64,000 nt of DNA from Gerris lacustris (lineage: Eukaryota > Arthropoda > Insecta > Hemiptera > Gerridae). Numbering within the stretch: position 1 is the first letter of the stretch; every line of letters starts with the position of its first letter. The position numbers and the translations under genes are program-made. The notes under the pieces were generated by a model. It saw only the letters and a list, made by a program, of their open reading frames with translations. It did no database searches and was not told the DNA's origin. Shown piece after piece: positions 1-10,329 of the stretch. The DNA is taken from positions 10,012,447-10,076,446 of the forward strand of contig OX578281.1 of NCBI GenBank assembly GCA_951217055.1, in the 5' to 3' direction.

Positions 1-1
1 A

Positions 2-2410
2 AAATTAAAAGAATTCATACTCTGGGCTACAAACAATAATAACTTTAAAATAAAACGACTCCGATCTGATCAAGGTACTGAATTTATAAATAATAACATG
101 AAAAATTTATTTAAAGATTTTGGAATTACACATGAGTATACTTGCACATATTCGCCACAAAGTAATGGCATAGCGGAACGTGCTAACCGCACAATTCTAG
201 AAGGAGTGAGAGCTCTATTAATCGACTCTCATCTACCTCAGAGATTTTGGGCCGAGGCAGCAGGCACCATTGCATATATAAAAAATAGAACTCCGTCAAG
301 AGTAATAGACCTGAAAACACCTGAGGAGAAATTTACAGGTAATAAACCTAGCTTAATTCATATGAAAATTTTTGGATCTCTTTGTTATTTTTGGATCCCA
401 AAGCAGAAAAGATCAAAACTTGACTCTCGGATGTCTCCCGGGATATTTGTAGGATATTCTCGTAATAGAAACACGTATAGAGTATATGAACCAGATACAG
501 ATTCTATAATAGAGACACGTGATGTCAAATTCCTTGATAGTAAGAAAGGATACCATTTATTAAACAGTTTTGATAAAAAAATAGATCAAGAAAACATTGA
601 ATTAGATAATGATTTTATTAAATTAAATATAAATCCCGAAGCTGGACCTAAAATGAAAAAGAAGAAAAAGGTTAGAAAAACCAGAAGGAAAATAAATTAT
701 GCTGAGTCCCCAAATTCTCAAGATAACAACGATCAAGATGATACTTACTTACCTTCATCTGATGACCTCGCTTCATCTGATTACTCGACCACTTCTTCTT
801 CTCCTTCCTCATCGACTTCTAGTGATAATGAAGGAGTAATGCTCACTAGATTTGACTTGATTAATTCTGCACCTACCCCTTGTAACTATAATGAAGCTAT
901 GGAGTCCCCTAATTCTAAGCATTGGAAAGAAGCTATTAATAAAGAACTTGATTCTCATAAAGAGCATCACACCTGGGATATAGTAGATATACCTCCTGAT
1001 GCCACTACTATTGGATCAAGGTGGGTATTTGCAAAGAAGACTCAAGGTAATAATATTAAATTCAAGGCACGCCTTGTTGCTAGGGGATGTTCTCAACGTC
1101 CTGGCATAGATGTTCATGACACTTATGCACCTGTCATAAAGACTACTAGTCTTAGAAGTCTACTGTCGCTAGCTGCTATGAAAGGATGGAAGGTAGCACA
1201 TTACGACGTTCAATCCGCATATCTGTATGGTAAGCTTGACCAACCTGTTTATATGACTTTACCTCAAGGTTTAAAAACAATAGAGAGCCCTAAAAGAAAG
1301 GTATGCAAGTTATCTAAAGCCTTATATGGATTGAAACAAAGTGGTCACATTTGGCATAACACGTTAAGTGAAATTTTAAATAATCTTGGTTTTAAACAAC
1401 ACTCTACGGATAAATGTATATTCTCATTTACAAAAGATAATTCACAAATAATTATAGGCTGTCATGTTGACGACCTCCTCACTATATATAATGATAAAAA
1501 TTTATTAGATGAAGTGATAAAACTTATTTCTGATAAAATTAAAATAACTAAACTGGAAAACTGTGATAAAATGTTAGGACTTGAAATTAATCAGAATGAT
1601 GACTGTATTATTGTTACACAGAGGCAGTATGCTATCAATGTTTTACAACGTTTCGGTATGAAAAACTGTAACGGTGTAAGTACTCCGATTGATGTCAAAC
1701 AAGATTTAGACTGTTACATAGAGTCTCAGAAAATAGACTCAACGTTATACCAGGAGATCATAGGATCTATCATGTATCTGTCTGTACAAACCCGCCCTGA
1801 TTTATCATTTCCAGTGAATTATTTATCTAAATTTAATAGTGACCCTAGACTTGTTCACCTAAATGCAGCTAAGAGTGTACTAAGGTACCTTAAATCAACA
1901 ATAGACTATGGTCTTAAGTTCAAGAAAGGACCACTGGAGCTTATCTGTCATGTAGATGCTAGCTGGAGAGACGGTAAGGGCACTAAACGTTCGACAACAG
2001 GATTTCTACATTCTTTAGGTGATAACTTGATACAATACACTTCTAAAACGCAAAATCATGTTTGCCTTTCTACATGTGACGCCGAGTTGATGGCAATGGC
2101 TGAGGCTGTTAAGCAAAGTGTATATTTAAAAGCATTTATTGAAGAGTTAGTACAAGAAGAGATAAGTTGTATTAAAGTTTATTGTGATAACAGTTCAGCT
2201 ATTCAACTTGTAATCAATGGAACTACTTCTTCCAGATCTAACCACTTAATTCGACAAGTTTCATTTCTACATGAAAAATATTCATCCAACAACTTTAATT
2301 TCATTCATACTAGGTCAGAAGAACAGTTGGCTGATTTCCTTACAAAGCCTCTTACTGAGCATAAACTTAATAATTGTTTGAACAATATTAGTTCTTTTGT
2401 TAAAGAATAA
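2..2410 (+). CDS. Ty1/copia retrotransposon pol, 3' part (integrase core end, reverse transcriptase, RNase H)
   Basis: The frame is open from base 2, so it enters from outside the window; the first ATG (98) is internal. Order: integrase core with an LRSDQGTEF block (second catalytic Asp) and QSNGIAERANR (catalytic Glu), a charged linker with Lys- and Ser-rich stretches, reverse transcriptase with ARLVARG and ALYGLKQ blocks and an HVDD catalytic box where YVDD is usual, then RNase H with CHVDASW, STCDAEL and YCDNSSAI. These are the Pseudoviridae (copia) order and motifs. Gag, protease and the integrase HHCC finger lie upstream and are not visible. No stop or frameshift appears in the visible part, so the copy is not very old. 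It differs clearly in sequence from the second copia element in this window (49786-54064), so the two are different families. Confidence 0.93.
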   Translation, partial: KLKEFILWATNNNNFKIKRLRSDQGTEFINNNMKNLFKDFGITHEYTCTYSPQSNGIAERANRTILEGVRALLIDSHLPQRFWAEAAGTIAYIKNRTPSRVIDLKTPEEKFTGNKPSLIHMKIFGSLCYFWIPKQKRSKLDSRMSPGIFVGYSRNRNTYRVYEPDTDSIIETRDVKFLDSKKGYHLLNSFDKKIDQENIELDNDFIKLNINPEAGPKMKKKKKVRKTRRKINYAESPNSQDNNDQDDTYLPSSDDLASSDYSTTSSSPSSSTSSDNEGVMLTRFDLINSAPTPCNYNEAMESPNSKHWKEAINKELDSHKEHHTWDIVDIPPDATTIGSRWVFAKKTQGNNIKFKARLVARGCSQRPGIDVHDTYAPVIKTTSLRSLLSLAAMKGWKVAHYDVQSAYLYGKLDQPVYMTLPQGLKTIESPKRKVCKLSKALYGLKQSGHIWHNTLSEILNNLGFKQHSTDKCIFSFTKDNSQIIIGCHVDDLLTIYNDKNLLDEVIKLISDKIKITKLENCDKMLGLEINQNDDCIIVTQRQYAINVLQRFGMKNCNGVSTPIDVKQDLDCYIESQKIDSTLYQEIIGSIMYLSVQTRPDLSFPVNYLSKFNSDPRLVHLNAAKSVLRYLKSTIDYGLKFKKGPLELICHVDASWRDGKGTKRSTTGFLHSLGDNLIQYTSKTQNHVCLSTCDAELMAMAEAVKQSVYLKAFIEELVQEEISCIKVYCDNSSAIQLVINGTTSSRSNHLIRQVSFLHEKYSSNNFNFIHTRSEEQLADFLTKPLTEHKLNNCLNNISSFVKE

Positions 2411-2872
2411 TTTTATTTTTCCTTTTAAATTCATCATTTTTATTTACTTAATATTTCTTTGGAAAGATTAATCTTATTGATAAATGACAATTATAAAAAT
2501 CAGTTTTAATTATTATTTCAAATTTTATTTCATTCATTTATTTTTCTGTCACTTATTAAAAAGTATGATGTTATGATTTTTCAAATCTGCAAATATTCAA
2601 ATTTGTTAAAGAAGTGATTATTTTTGTTTTCATGTTCATTGAACTTATTGAACTTAATATTATCTCATTTTTATATAACTTTTTTTTTTATTATTTTTAT
2701 TTCAAGTTTTTTTTGCTTTCAATATTTCAGTAATATTAAAATTACTCATATAAACTGTATTGTCAATTTAATTTTTATATGAAGGCAATATGCAGAATTT
2801 TGATTTATTTTATTTTTGTCAAAAGTAAATTTTATTTTTATAATTTTTGATTTATAAAATTAGGGAAGGATC
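2411..2872. other. Copia 3' untranslated spacer with polypurine tract
   Basis: AT-rich, non-coding sequence between the pol stop codon and the probable LTR. It ends in the purine run tagggaagga (2861-2870), suitable as plus-strand primer. About 460 bases is long for a copia 3' spacer, but no second frame is visible in it. Confidence 0.5.
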
Positions 2873-3076
2873 TGTTGTAAATTTTATAAATCTTTATTTA
2901 GATTATACACGAAAGGCTTAACCTTTTTCGGTATTTCTTTATATCGATTAATCGATTCATTCTCTTCTGGCTTCTCGTTTTATTAACTGTTACACGGTGC
3001 GTATTACTTACATTATTACTTACAATATAAAATTATATATTTTAAAAACAAAGTGTTTTTTATTAATAAATCAACA
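2873..3076 (+). repeat. Probable 3' LTR of the left copia element
   Basis: The 204-base segment starts TGTTG just after a purine tract and ends CAACA, a perfect 5-bp inverted terminus of the copia type. An AATAAA lies ten bases before the end. The 5' LTR is outside the window, so the edges are inferred from the termini only. Confidence 0.55.
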
Positions 3077-3532
3077 AAAGATAAACTAATTTCTAAATAG
3101 GTAATAAGTATATTTCTTAGTATTGTCTAATGCTAAAAAAAAAAATAAACAAGGGGACAACGCCGAATGTGTTGGTAATAAGGATTGGAGCATTTTGGTA
3201 CTTTGATGTGGTAAAAGACCGACTCGAGATGGCAACACCTAATACTGATAGTTCGGGGGTTATACCGTTATAACATGTGATATATTCGACTTATGTTTGT
3301 ATTACACCCCTCTTTATCAATCTTAAAAATAATTTAGTTTAATTCTAACTTTGACTTGTCACTGTTCAGACCTATTAATTGAATAGAGTTCTTTGAAATT
3401 AAGTTATTTTTTAATAATATGAATAAATTTCCGATTTTTAAATTAAAAATTTGTAATAGGATCCGATAATATTAATATTTAACTGCATAGATAAATGATA
3501 ATGTTAAACAAATGTTTATTTTGTTTTTTGGA

Positions 3533-3580
3533 GGGGGGGGGGGGGGGGTAGCTAATTTGTTGATTCCCCCCCCCCCCCCC
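3533..3580. repeat. G16 ... C15 homopolymer pair
   Basis: A run of 16 G (3533-3548), 17 bases, then 15 C (3566-3580): a potential all-GC hairpin. The 450 bases before it (3077-3530) show no gene or clear element. Confidence 0.8.
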
Positions 3581-3597
3581 AGAACTTGAAACTAGGA

Positions 3598-3690
3598 ATG
3601 CCCTTGGTTCTAGCACTTCTCCATTTAGGCATATTTCATGTTCTTTTTCCTCTCTGGATATCACCATAGTTTTACCCTTACTTCTACTAG
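3598..3690 (-). pseudogene. LINE reverse transcriptase scrap
   Basis: Read on the minus strand it gives MVISREEKEHEICLNGEVLE, closely like MIVSREEKKHTICLGEKPLE in the LINE at 15262-17294. It is therefore a short remnant of the same or a sister non-LTR family, cut off at the C run. Confidence 0.6.
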
Positions 3691-3904
3691 GTTAAATTAG
3701 AGGTTTTTCCAGAGGTTAGGTTAGGAAAATAAATCTGTTCGGATTGTATATGAATGTAAGTCAATATAATAAAATGAATGAGAGTTTTAGATTCTTGAGG
3801 AGTCTTTGATCCTAAACCTAACAATCTTAATTTAACATTAAATGGGGGTTCACCAAAACACTTGTGCCCCAGTCGTGTCCTCGAAAATGATGAAAAAAAT
3901 GAAG

Positions 3905-4051
3905 ATCCAACGATCTTGACATTGATCACAATGAACAAAATATTGATGACAATAAACAGAAAATGTTTAATGAATTGGTATTACATGGGCAGATTCCAAG
4001 CTATTTTGATAACATTAACTGTGAGTACATTAAGCGGTGTCCATTGTATTA
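3905..4051 (+). pseudogene. Possible exon or exon remnant, no family recognised
   Basis: A short open frame reads with protein-like composition: NDLDIDHNEQNIDDNKQK followed by MFNELVLHGQIPSYFDN, CEYIKRCPLY and a stop. It starts after a stop codon and has no clear splice acceptor. Its last third is the left arm of the hairpin array 3974-4362, so the array may have captured coding sequence, or the frame may be chance. It lies upstream of and in the same direction as the ZNFX1-like exon, but no link can be shown. Confidence 0.3.
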
Positions 4052-4362
4052 AGAGGAATGCCTCCTCTTAATACAATGGACACCGCTTAATGTAATCACA
4101 GTTAATGTTCCAAGCTATTTTGATAACATTAACTGTGAGTACATTAAGCGGTGTCCATTGTATTATGAGGAATGCCTCCTCTTAATACAATGGACACCGC
4201 TTAATGTTCCAAGCTATTTTGATAACATTAACTGTGAGTACATTAAGCAGTGTCCATTGTATTAAGAGGAATGCCTCCTCTTAATACAATGGACACCGCT
4301 TAATTTAATCACAGTTAATGTTATCAAAATAACTTGGAATCGGCCCACGCAAACCAATGCAT
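3974..4362. repeat. Array of three hairpin units inside one inverted-repeat element
   Basis: A unit of about 100-115 bases beginning ttccaagctattttgat occurs at 3994, 4108 and 4207. Each unit is itself a long hairpin: attaagcggtgtccattg, then a short tip with cctc, then its reverse complement. The outer arms also pair (3974-4000 against about 4335-4362), so the whole block is one palindrome of palindromes. The three units are nearly identical. Confidence 0.85.
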
Positions 4363-4379
4363 GTTATATTATACGTCAG

Positions 4380-4640
4380 TTTTACGCTCCAAATATTAAA
4401 ATCATTTTTGAAACTACAGTATGCGCATAACGAGTTGTGAATTTTGACACCCAGATTGGCCAACCTAAATGAGGAAAAAATTAAGCCACTAGGCCTGTAG
4501 GAGGGGTGAGGTCAGTGACATTTTTGTTTGCCTAGTTGGCTTGACCTTCTAGAATTCAAAATCCTGACCTCTCATTGGCTCCTCACCCTAATTTTTTGGA
4601 TTTTCCCGCTCTTTCAAAAGTCAAACCTGCAAACTGTAGT
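4380..4640. repeat. Dispersed repeat, copy 1
   Basis: The block with gccactaggcctgtagg and ttgcctagttggc recurs in the opposite direction at 13690-13930. Two diverged copies in one window mark it as a dispersed repeat; no coding is seen. Confidence 0.65.
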
Positions 4641-4783
4641 GGTGTTATTTATAGTTAACTTTACCTTATACATGTAATCACCCATTTTCCATATTTAGTA
4701 ACTTAACATTCTTGATCGTACTACTGCAAAAGTTAATAATAAAGTATTCAAATTAATTATGTTTAATGAATGTGTTTGCCTAG

Positions 4784-5336
4784 TAGTCCAAGAGGTAGCG
4801 AGCAAAAAGTGTCCGACTAACATAAAGCTAGAATTTTGTGTATAAGTAAATGTTTTGGTGCCTTTTAAGAATATGTGGTCGGCTAATTTCATCTGCAGGA
4901 CATAGCTTGGCAATAAGCATTTTAATAAAACAAACGGGTGGAGAGCGACCATGACCTGCCAATTATGGTGGACAATGTGATTTTTATGATCCTGAAAACA
5001 AAATTAGTTACTATACCGAAAATCAAGCTTATGTTAGTTTGCCACTTGATGTGACCACTTTGATTTGGAGTAATATTTAAATAACTAACCTATTGAGTGA
5101 CAAACTAACATCAACTTGATTTTCGGTCTACTAACTAATTTTGTACTTAGGATCATGAAAATCACATTGTCCACCCATAATTGGCTGGTCTTGGACGCTC
5201 TCCACCGATTTGTTTTTGTTCAAATGCCTATTGCCAAGCTATATCCTATCACTAAAAGATTTATTTACTTGTACACAAATTTATAGCTTGATGTTAGTCA
5301 ATTTTTTGCACGCTATCTCCTGGACTGTAGGTATTT
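4784..5336. mobile_element. Fold-back element FB1, copy 1 (about 550 bp)
   Basis: Almost the whole element is two inverted arms that meet near 5070. Ends are agtccaagaggtagcg on the left and cgctatctcctggact on the right. Related copies lie at 19465-20845 and 38509-39315, with a partial one at 40696-40780. No open frame of note; it would be non-autonomous. Confidence 0.85.
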
Positions 5337-5466
5337 TGTGATTTTCTGAATACACCAAAGTTATTCTTCCCTGTTCATGAAAATAAGTAATTTAATGCAA
5401 AAAAGTTTTATCTCTCTTTCCATGATGAACTGATATCTATTTGGCTTTTTTTTCTTTTTATTTTAG

Positions 5467-6125
5467 TATTGTGCAACAGTAGCTTCCAGTTACTGCTTCA
5501 ATATACCATCGATAACATGGGATTGATCTTAAACGGTGCTGACAACTTTAACCAAAGGATAATACTCAAATCGCTTCTCTTTATACAGATTTATCTTAAA
5601 GAAATGTCTAATTTCACGACCACCTACGATATATTCTCGATAAAAACTACTCACCGACGTTTAATATTTCTCAGAATCAATCTGCTTCTAAATCAACTTT
5701 ACAAAAGAAAATTGACATGTTCATCTGAGTTTTTACAATTCGAATGCGAATCGCTTAAGATTCACAGAATGGCCGTGTTTTACCTGCTTTACGACGAGTA
5801 TTTTCAAAATCGGAAGAGATCCGTCGATAAAAAAGAAGTCGAAGAATTGTTTTCGAAAGCTTTCTCCTACGCAAACTCAACTCGAAGTTACAGTTTAACA
5901 GATGATTTGGAGTTTTTTAATGTTATTTCAAATTTGAAAAAAACTATCGGCAGTTCGCTACCTTTAACAGTAGGTACCGAATTGTTCATACGTTCCTTAG
6001 AATCATCCTTACTCCCTTTGTTTAGGAAGAAGCAATGCCATGAAGGCGATTGGTACTTATGTTCCAAAGGACACATGTATCAACACGACAAATTATTTGA
6101 AAGAAATTGTACTATTTGTAATTAA
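5467..6125 (+). CDS. ZNFX1-like protein, terminal exon with RZ-type zinc finger
   Basis: A T-rich tract ending attttag (5460-5466) is the acceptor; the exon opens two bases before codon TTG at 5469 and runs about 218 codons to TAA (6123-6125). The body (about residues 1-185) is helical and not recognised in detail. The C-terminus holds GDWYLCSKGHMY followed by a CTIC pair: W-x2-C-x2-GH-x-Y ... C-x2-C, the pattern of the RZ finger that ends ZNFX1 (NFX1-type zinc finger containing 1) helicases, RNA-silencing and antiviral factors. The family finger usually continues a little further with Gly-rich residues, absent here. Upstream exons with the helicase and NFX1 fingers are not in the window. The family name rests on the last 26 residues and exon layout, so it is provisional. 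Confidence 0.5.
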
Positions 6126-6360
6126 TAAAGAAAAAAAATAATAATAAAAAAAAAATAATAATAATTATGATAAGAGAAAAAAAAATTATATTTACTTTTT
6201 ATATATTCAACCATTTTGGTATTTATATTAGTATGTAAAATTATAACTTGAATTTATTATTTTTATTCATCTTAAAGAAGTTTTGTTTTGTATTATGCTT
6301 AATAAATGACATTTATTTAGTGTATTTTTTATTTTTTTAATTATTAACAATTCGTTATTT
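6126..6360 (+). terminator. 3' UTR and poly(A) signals of the ZNFX1-like gene
   Basis: AATAAA overlaps the stop region (6125-6130) and another occurs at 6300. The sequence is A/T only and has no frame. Confidence 0.4.
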
Positions 6361-6370
6361 TTTTACTTTT

Positions 6371-7250
6371 CCTCACTACCTATAGTAGGAAAAGTATTGT
6401 TTTCCCAAACAATTTTTTTTTCTAGATTTCAACAGAATTATCCGTTTTAGGTGTTTTTAAGACTTCCTGAGTGGTTTTCAGCATGACGTCTGTATGTATG
6501 TATGTGTGTTATCATCGTAGTGCCTAAGGTATTTAACCTAGAGAGTTGAAACTTTGCAGAAAAATCAGTCCTTACCACCTGTAGTGGTGCCACAAGGGAA
6601 AATCAACTTTTTCCACCGCAGCAAAAATTTAAAAAAAATCGTAAAAAATCGAAAATAATCCTGATCAAGTTGAAATTTGGCACGAATGTAACTCTCTGTA
6701 TGACAAACAAGCCCACCAAATTTCATTTTGATATTGGCCGCCATTTTGAAGTTATCAATTTTTTGAATTTTTAAACTTTTACGGTTAATAATACCAAAAG
6801 TATAAATAGGTTTTTGACGTATAGCATATCGTTGGAACCGGAAAAAATTAAGGAACAATTGAAATTTGGCACGAATGTAACTCTCTGTATGACAAACAAG
6901 CCCACCAAATTTCATTTTCATATTGGCCGCCATTTTGAAGTTATCAATTTTTTGAATTTTTAAACTTTTACGGTTAATAATACCAAAAGTATAAATAGGT
7001 TTTTGACGTATAGCATATCGTTGGAACCGGAAAAAATTAAGGAACAAATATAAAAAACCCTAATGAAATTTCATTAATTAGTTTAAAAGTTATAAACGAA
7101 TATAATTAATTATTAGTGTGATAATTTTGATAACGTCAAAGTTTGTTTACATCTGTCAAAATACCGCCAAACTTCAAATAGTTAAATAAAATATAGGTAT
7201 TAAAAATAAGGTTTTTTTTTTAAGAATGATAATAAATCAGTTAGTTCAGA
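6371..7250. repeat. Repeat block with two tandem 189-bp units
   Basis: Units at 6670-6858 and 6859-7047 are nearly identical and share ttgaaatttggcacgaatgt and tcgttggaaccgg. The block opens with a gtatgtatgtatgtgtgtt microsatellite (about 6492). The minus-strand 160-codon frame here only reflects the duplicated unit. Confidence 0.8.
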
Positions 7251-7252
7251 AC

Positions 7253-7290
7253 GGTCACCCATCCAAGTACTGACCACGTCCAATGCTGCT
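7253..7290 (-). repeat. 5S rRNA-derived segment (SINE or pseudogene piece)
   Basis: On the minus strand it reads GTCAGTACTTGGATGGGTGACC, the very conserved internal part of animal 5S rRNA (GTTAGTACTTGGATGGGTGACC), preceded by a GCAGCATTGGACGTG block matching 5S helix IV. The 5' half of a 5S gene is missing, so it is not a gene; a 5S-derived SINE or a captured tail is likely. Confidence 0.65.
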
Positions 7291-7403
7291 CCCTCTTCTG
7301 CGAAGCAGCAGGAGAGGCCACTTTAGTGGCCTCTGAAGTGAGGAAAAGTTCCGAGGAACCCCGTACCCAATTTTTTTTATAATAATAAATGTATTATTAT
7401 AGA

Positions 7404-8147
7404 TAGGGTTACCATCATTTATGAAGGCCAGATCCGGACAGAGGGAACTCCGAGGGGGGGGGGGGGGTATGGAGGGAAAATTGCAAAAAAAAAAAGAAAA
7501 TATATGTATTTATACCTATATAATTTTTTTTTGTGAAATTGGAAAAATAAATAAGTTACAAATATATAATTACGTTATATATTTATTAATATAATATTTA
7601 TTAATATCATATTCAACTTTGGCTAGTCTCTGCTGGGGTCAAGGGATGGGTTCTTCATTAGTTCTTGCTTCATGTATTTTAGATGAACTAATTTTCCTTA
7701 GAAAAGGCTTGTTATGTTTTTATTTTGTCATGGAATTCTGAGCATGTCATAATGGAATTTGCTTTAATATTAAGAAGCTCTTTTACAACTGACAGAGATA
7801 ATCTTCCTCTTTCAGGCGTCCAAATAGACCCCATCATTGAAAAAATACGTTCAGCGGGAGCCGAAGTACCTGACAGATACTAGTTTAATTATATTACTGC
7901 TACTTTAAATATATTCAAAAAGGAGATGCTGCTTCTAGAAAATGCTTCAAATAATTCTTTCCATTTCTCATGGAGTGTTTGGGGTTTCTTCTTTTGGTAG
8001 GGAAGCCCATTTAGCTTTCTCATTTTTTAGAATTGGGATAGACTGAAATTTCCCTGCTTTTGCTGCGTTTTCCGTTCATCTTAGTAAAATCCGGACATTT
8101 CTCAAATCCGGACTGTCCAGACGAAATCCGGACGTATGGTAACCCTA
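7404..8147. mobile_element. hAT transposon remnant with 8-bp target duplication
   Basis: Termini TAGGGTTACCAT and ATGGTAACCCTA pair, and attataga flanks both ends (7396-7403 and 8148-8155), the 8-bp duplication typical of hAT. Inner ends repeat atccgga. On the minus strand around 7735-7890 a frame reads LSGTSAPAERIFSMMGSIW then RGRLS and VKELLNIK, the hAT C-terminal dimerisation domain. The rest of the transposase is gone or broken. A G-run sits at 7455-7467. Confidence 0.88.
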
Positions 8148-8871
8148 ATTATAGATCAAAGCTAAACGTAGCTTGTTTCTAATATTGAATCCTTTCTCTT
8201 TGCTACCTAAAAGACATGTTCAAACAATAAATATATTATATTAATAATGACTTGATCATTAAAAGTCAAAATCACTAATGATGTTTTATAAAAAGTGTGT
8301 CTTCAGGGGTGTTTAAAAAAAAAATGTGTGAGGCTCTCACGCATTAGATGTGAAACTTAAGTTCTAGAATGCATTGCTCTCTTTCATTTTTTTGACGAAT
8401 TAATTATTTCAGGATTAAGAAATGGTTATGGGAAATTTAATTGAAAAAAATATATTGCTACGCTAAGGCAACCACATTTATTCCAATAAAAATAAATGTT
8501 TGTTTTGATTTGCTGGTCTTTAAATAGATATAATACAATTAATCTGTAAAAATGTTACACTTGGACGAGTCTCGAATCGCAAACTTCGTTACACTATATG
8601 AAAAAATTCACTCTACCGCCGCCAAAGAAGTTTCACTTCAAAAACAATTTGTTTTTTTGTAATATTTCGTCAGGTACTTAGAGATTTGCATCTGGTACTT
8701 AGAAACCCACTAGGCAAGGGCGCCTTTGCGAGTGGTCACTGCTCAACGATAAGACTTTTCATTTCACAAAGAATAGTTATTTATGTAACTAGGCAGCAAA
8801 ATGGAATTTTACTGACGAGTGATTAGATTAGCCTCCGAGCCGAAGGCGAGGACAGGCTAAGATAATTAACT

Positions 8872-8933
8872 GCCGAGGCGAAGCCGAGGCAGGTAATTTA
8901 CCTATTTGATTGCCGAGGCGAAGCCGAGGCAGG
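8872..8933. repeat. Two copies of a GC-rich hairpin
   Basis: gccgaggcgaagccgaggca occurs at 8873 and 8913 with a related form (gagccgaaggcgagga) at 8837. Each copy can fold on itself. GC-rich islands in a very AT-rich stretch. Confidence 0.7.
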
Positions 8934-9025
8934 CAATGAATAAACGAGGCAGAAACGTTTCCTTTGCTGCCTTGTTGCATACAATATTTTATCTACTTGC
9001 GGAAGAAAAATGAAGCTGCTAAAAT

Positions 9026-9082
9026 GTTATCTTTATTAATATAACATAGTTAATAACTATGTGTCATATTAATAAAGATAAT
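9026..9082. repeat. AT-rich inverted repeat
   Basis: ttatctttattaatataaca pairs with tcatattaataaagataa across a short centre containing atagttaataactat. Confidence 0.7.
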
Positions 9083-9627
9083 AACATATTATGTATTAAC
9101 TAAAATTAATGTTCAAATAAGAAACGGGAATAATAACAATAAGTGAAAAGCAAACTCAATCTATAACAACAAAATACAAAACACACCTTTATAACACACA
9201 TAACTTCTGAATGAATAATGCACGAATATAAAATATTTATTTATATTTTTACTAAAAAATTAATAAAAGTGTTAAAGATATCTTCTATTGCTTAAAAGAA
9301 AAGAAGTAACTAGGATAAATCAAGAAAAGTAGCTAGTTTAATCTAGAAAGATTTCAATAATAAATATAATAATATGGATGTTCAATGTTTACATGACGCT
9401 GCAGTATAGCCAGTGACTCTACTATTTTTTTAATTAAAGATCTACTAATCATTGAACTTATTTAACAGAATTAACAAATATAGACAAATTATTTTATTAT
9501 GAAAACGTTTATTTATTATTAAATATTACTTATTTAACTATAATATATAATGTTATAAGATAGAGATAATAGTATAAACTGTTCTTGCCAAAATAAGAGG
9601 TTATGACACGCAGTGGTAAACACTGTT

Positions 9628-9677
9628 ACTTTCTCTGCCTAGGCAGGGAAATATTTCCCTGCCTAGGCAGAGAAAGT
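9628..9677. repeat. Perfect 50-bp palindrome
   Basis: actttctctgcctaggcagg and its exact reverse complement meet at aaat|attt with no spacer. Apart from this and the two hairpin features before it, 8156-10329 shows no gene. Confidence 0.9.
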
Positions 9678-10329
9678 ATTTTCCTGACTGTTTTAACTAC
9701 TTTCCTGCCTGTTTTTAATATTTTAATGACAAATCAGGGAAATAGTACTTTCCAGCCTAAAAACAGTTAAGAAATGTTTAATTTTGCTGCCGCGAGTAGA
9801 TAAAAAACATTTAAATAACACTTTTTGCTTAACGGCATTAGTCAATCTTCTTTATGCATGAATGTCTACTACGACTTATTCTGTTCTAAAATTAAATTTT
9901 CCCTCTATTTCTTAACATTAAAAAATTTGAATATTTAAATTATGAATCTACATTAATACTACATTAGATTGAAAATAACAATACGAATAAAGCAAATGTA
10001 TTATCTAGTTACAAGAAATATAATTTTATTTAAAATGTTGCAATATTTTGTCATGGTCATGGGCCGGATGGGCATGATTAAAATGTTGTACCAACCTTAC
10101 AAATGACTAAATATAAATATAATATTTATAACTTTTAATTATATTCTAAACAAAGATTTGAAATTCAAAAGTTTAATTAATTTACTTACGAACTATTTAA
10201 TAAGTTAATTTCCGAATGAAATAATTGATTTTTATTAGGATTTAGGATTCGTTCTCTGTAATAAAAAACGTCTTACTAAAAATAAATTATTTGTTTCAAT
10301 TACGTATTATTTATTTTCAATTTCAAACT

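Noticed and set aside
4784..5336. Coding frames inside FB1 (85 and 95 codons at 4695 and 20671)
   Set aside because: The same peptide appears from both arms of the palindrome in mirrored form and breaks in other copies; not selected coding.
6565..7047. 160-codon minus-strand frame
   Set aside because: Its repeat of identical segments simply mirrors the 189-bp DNA duplication; no coding pattern.
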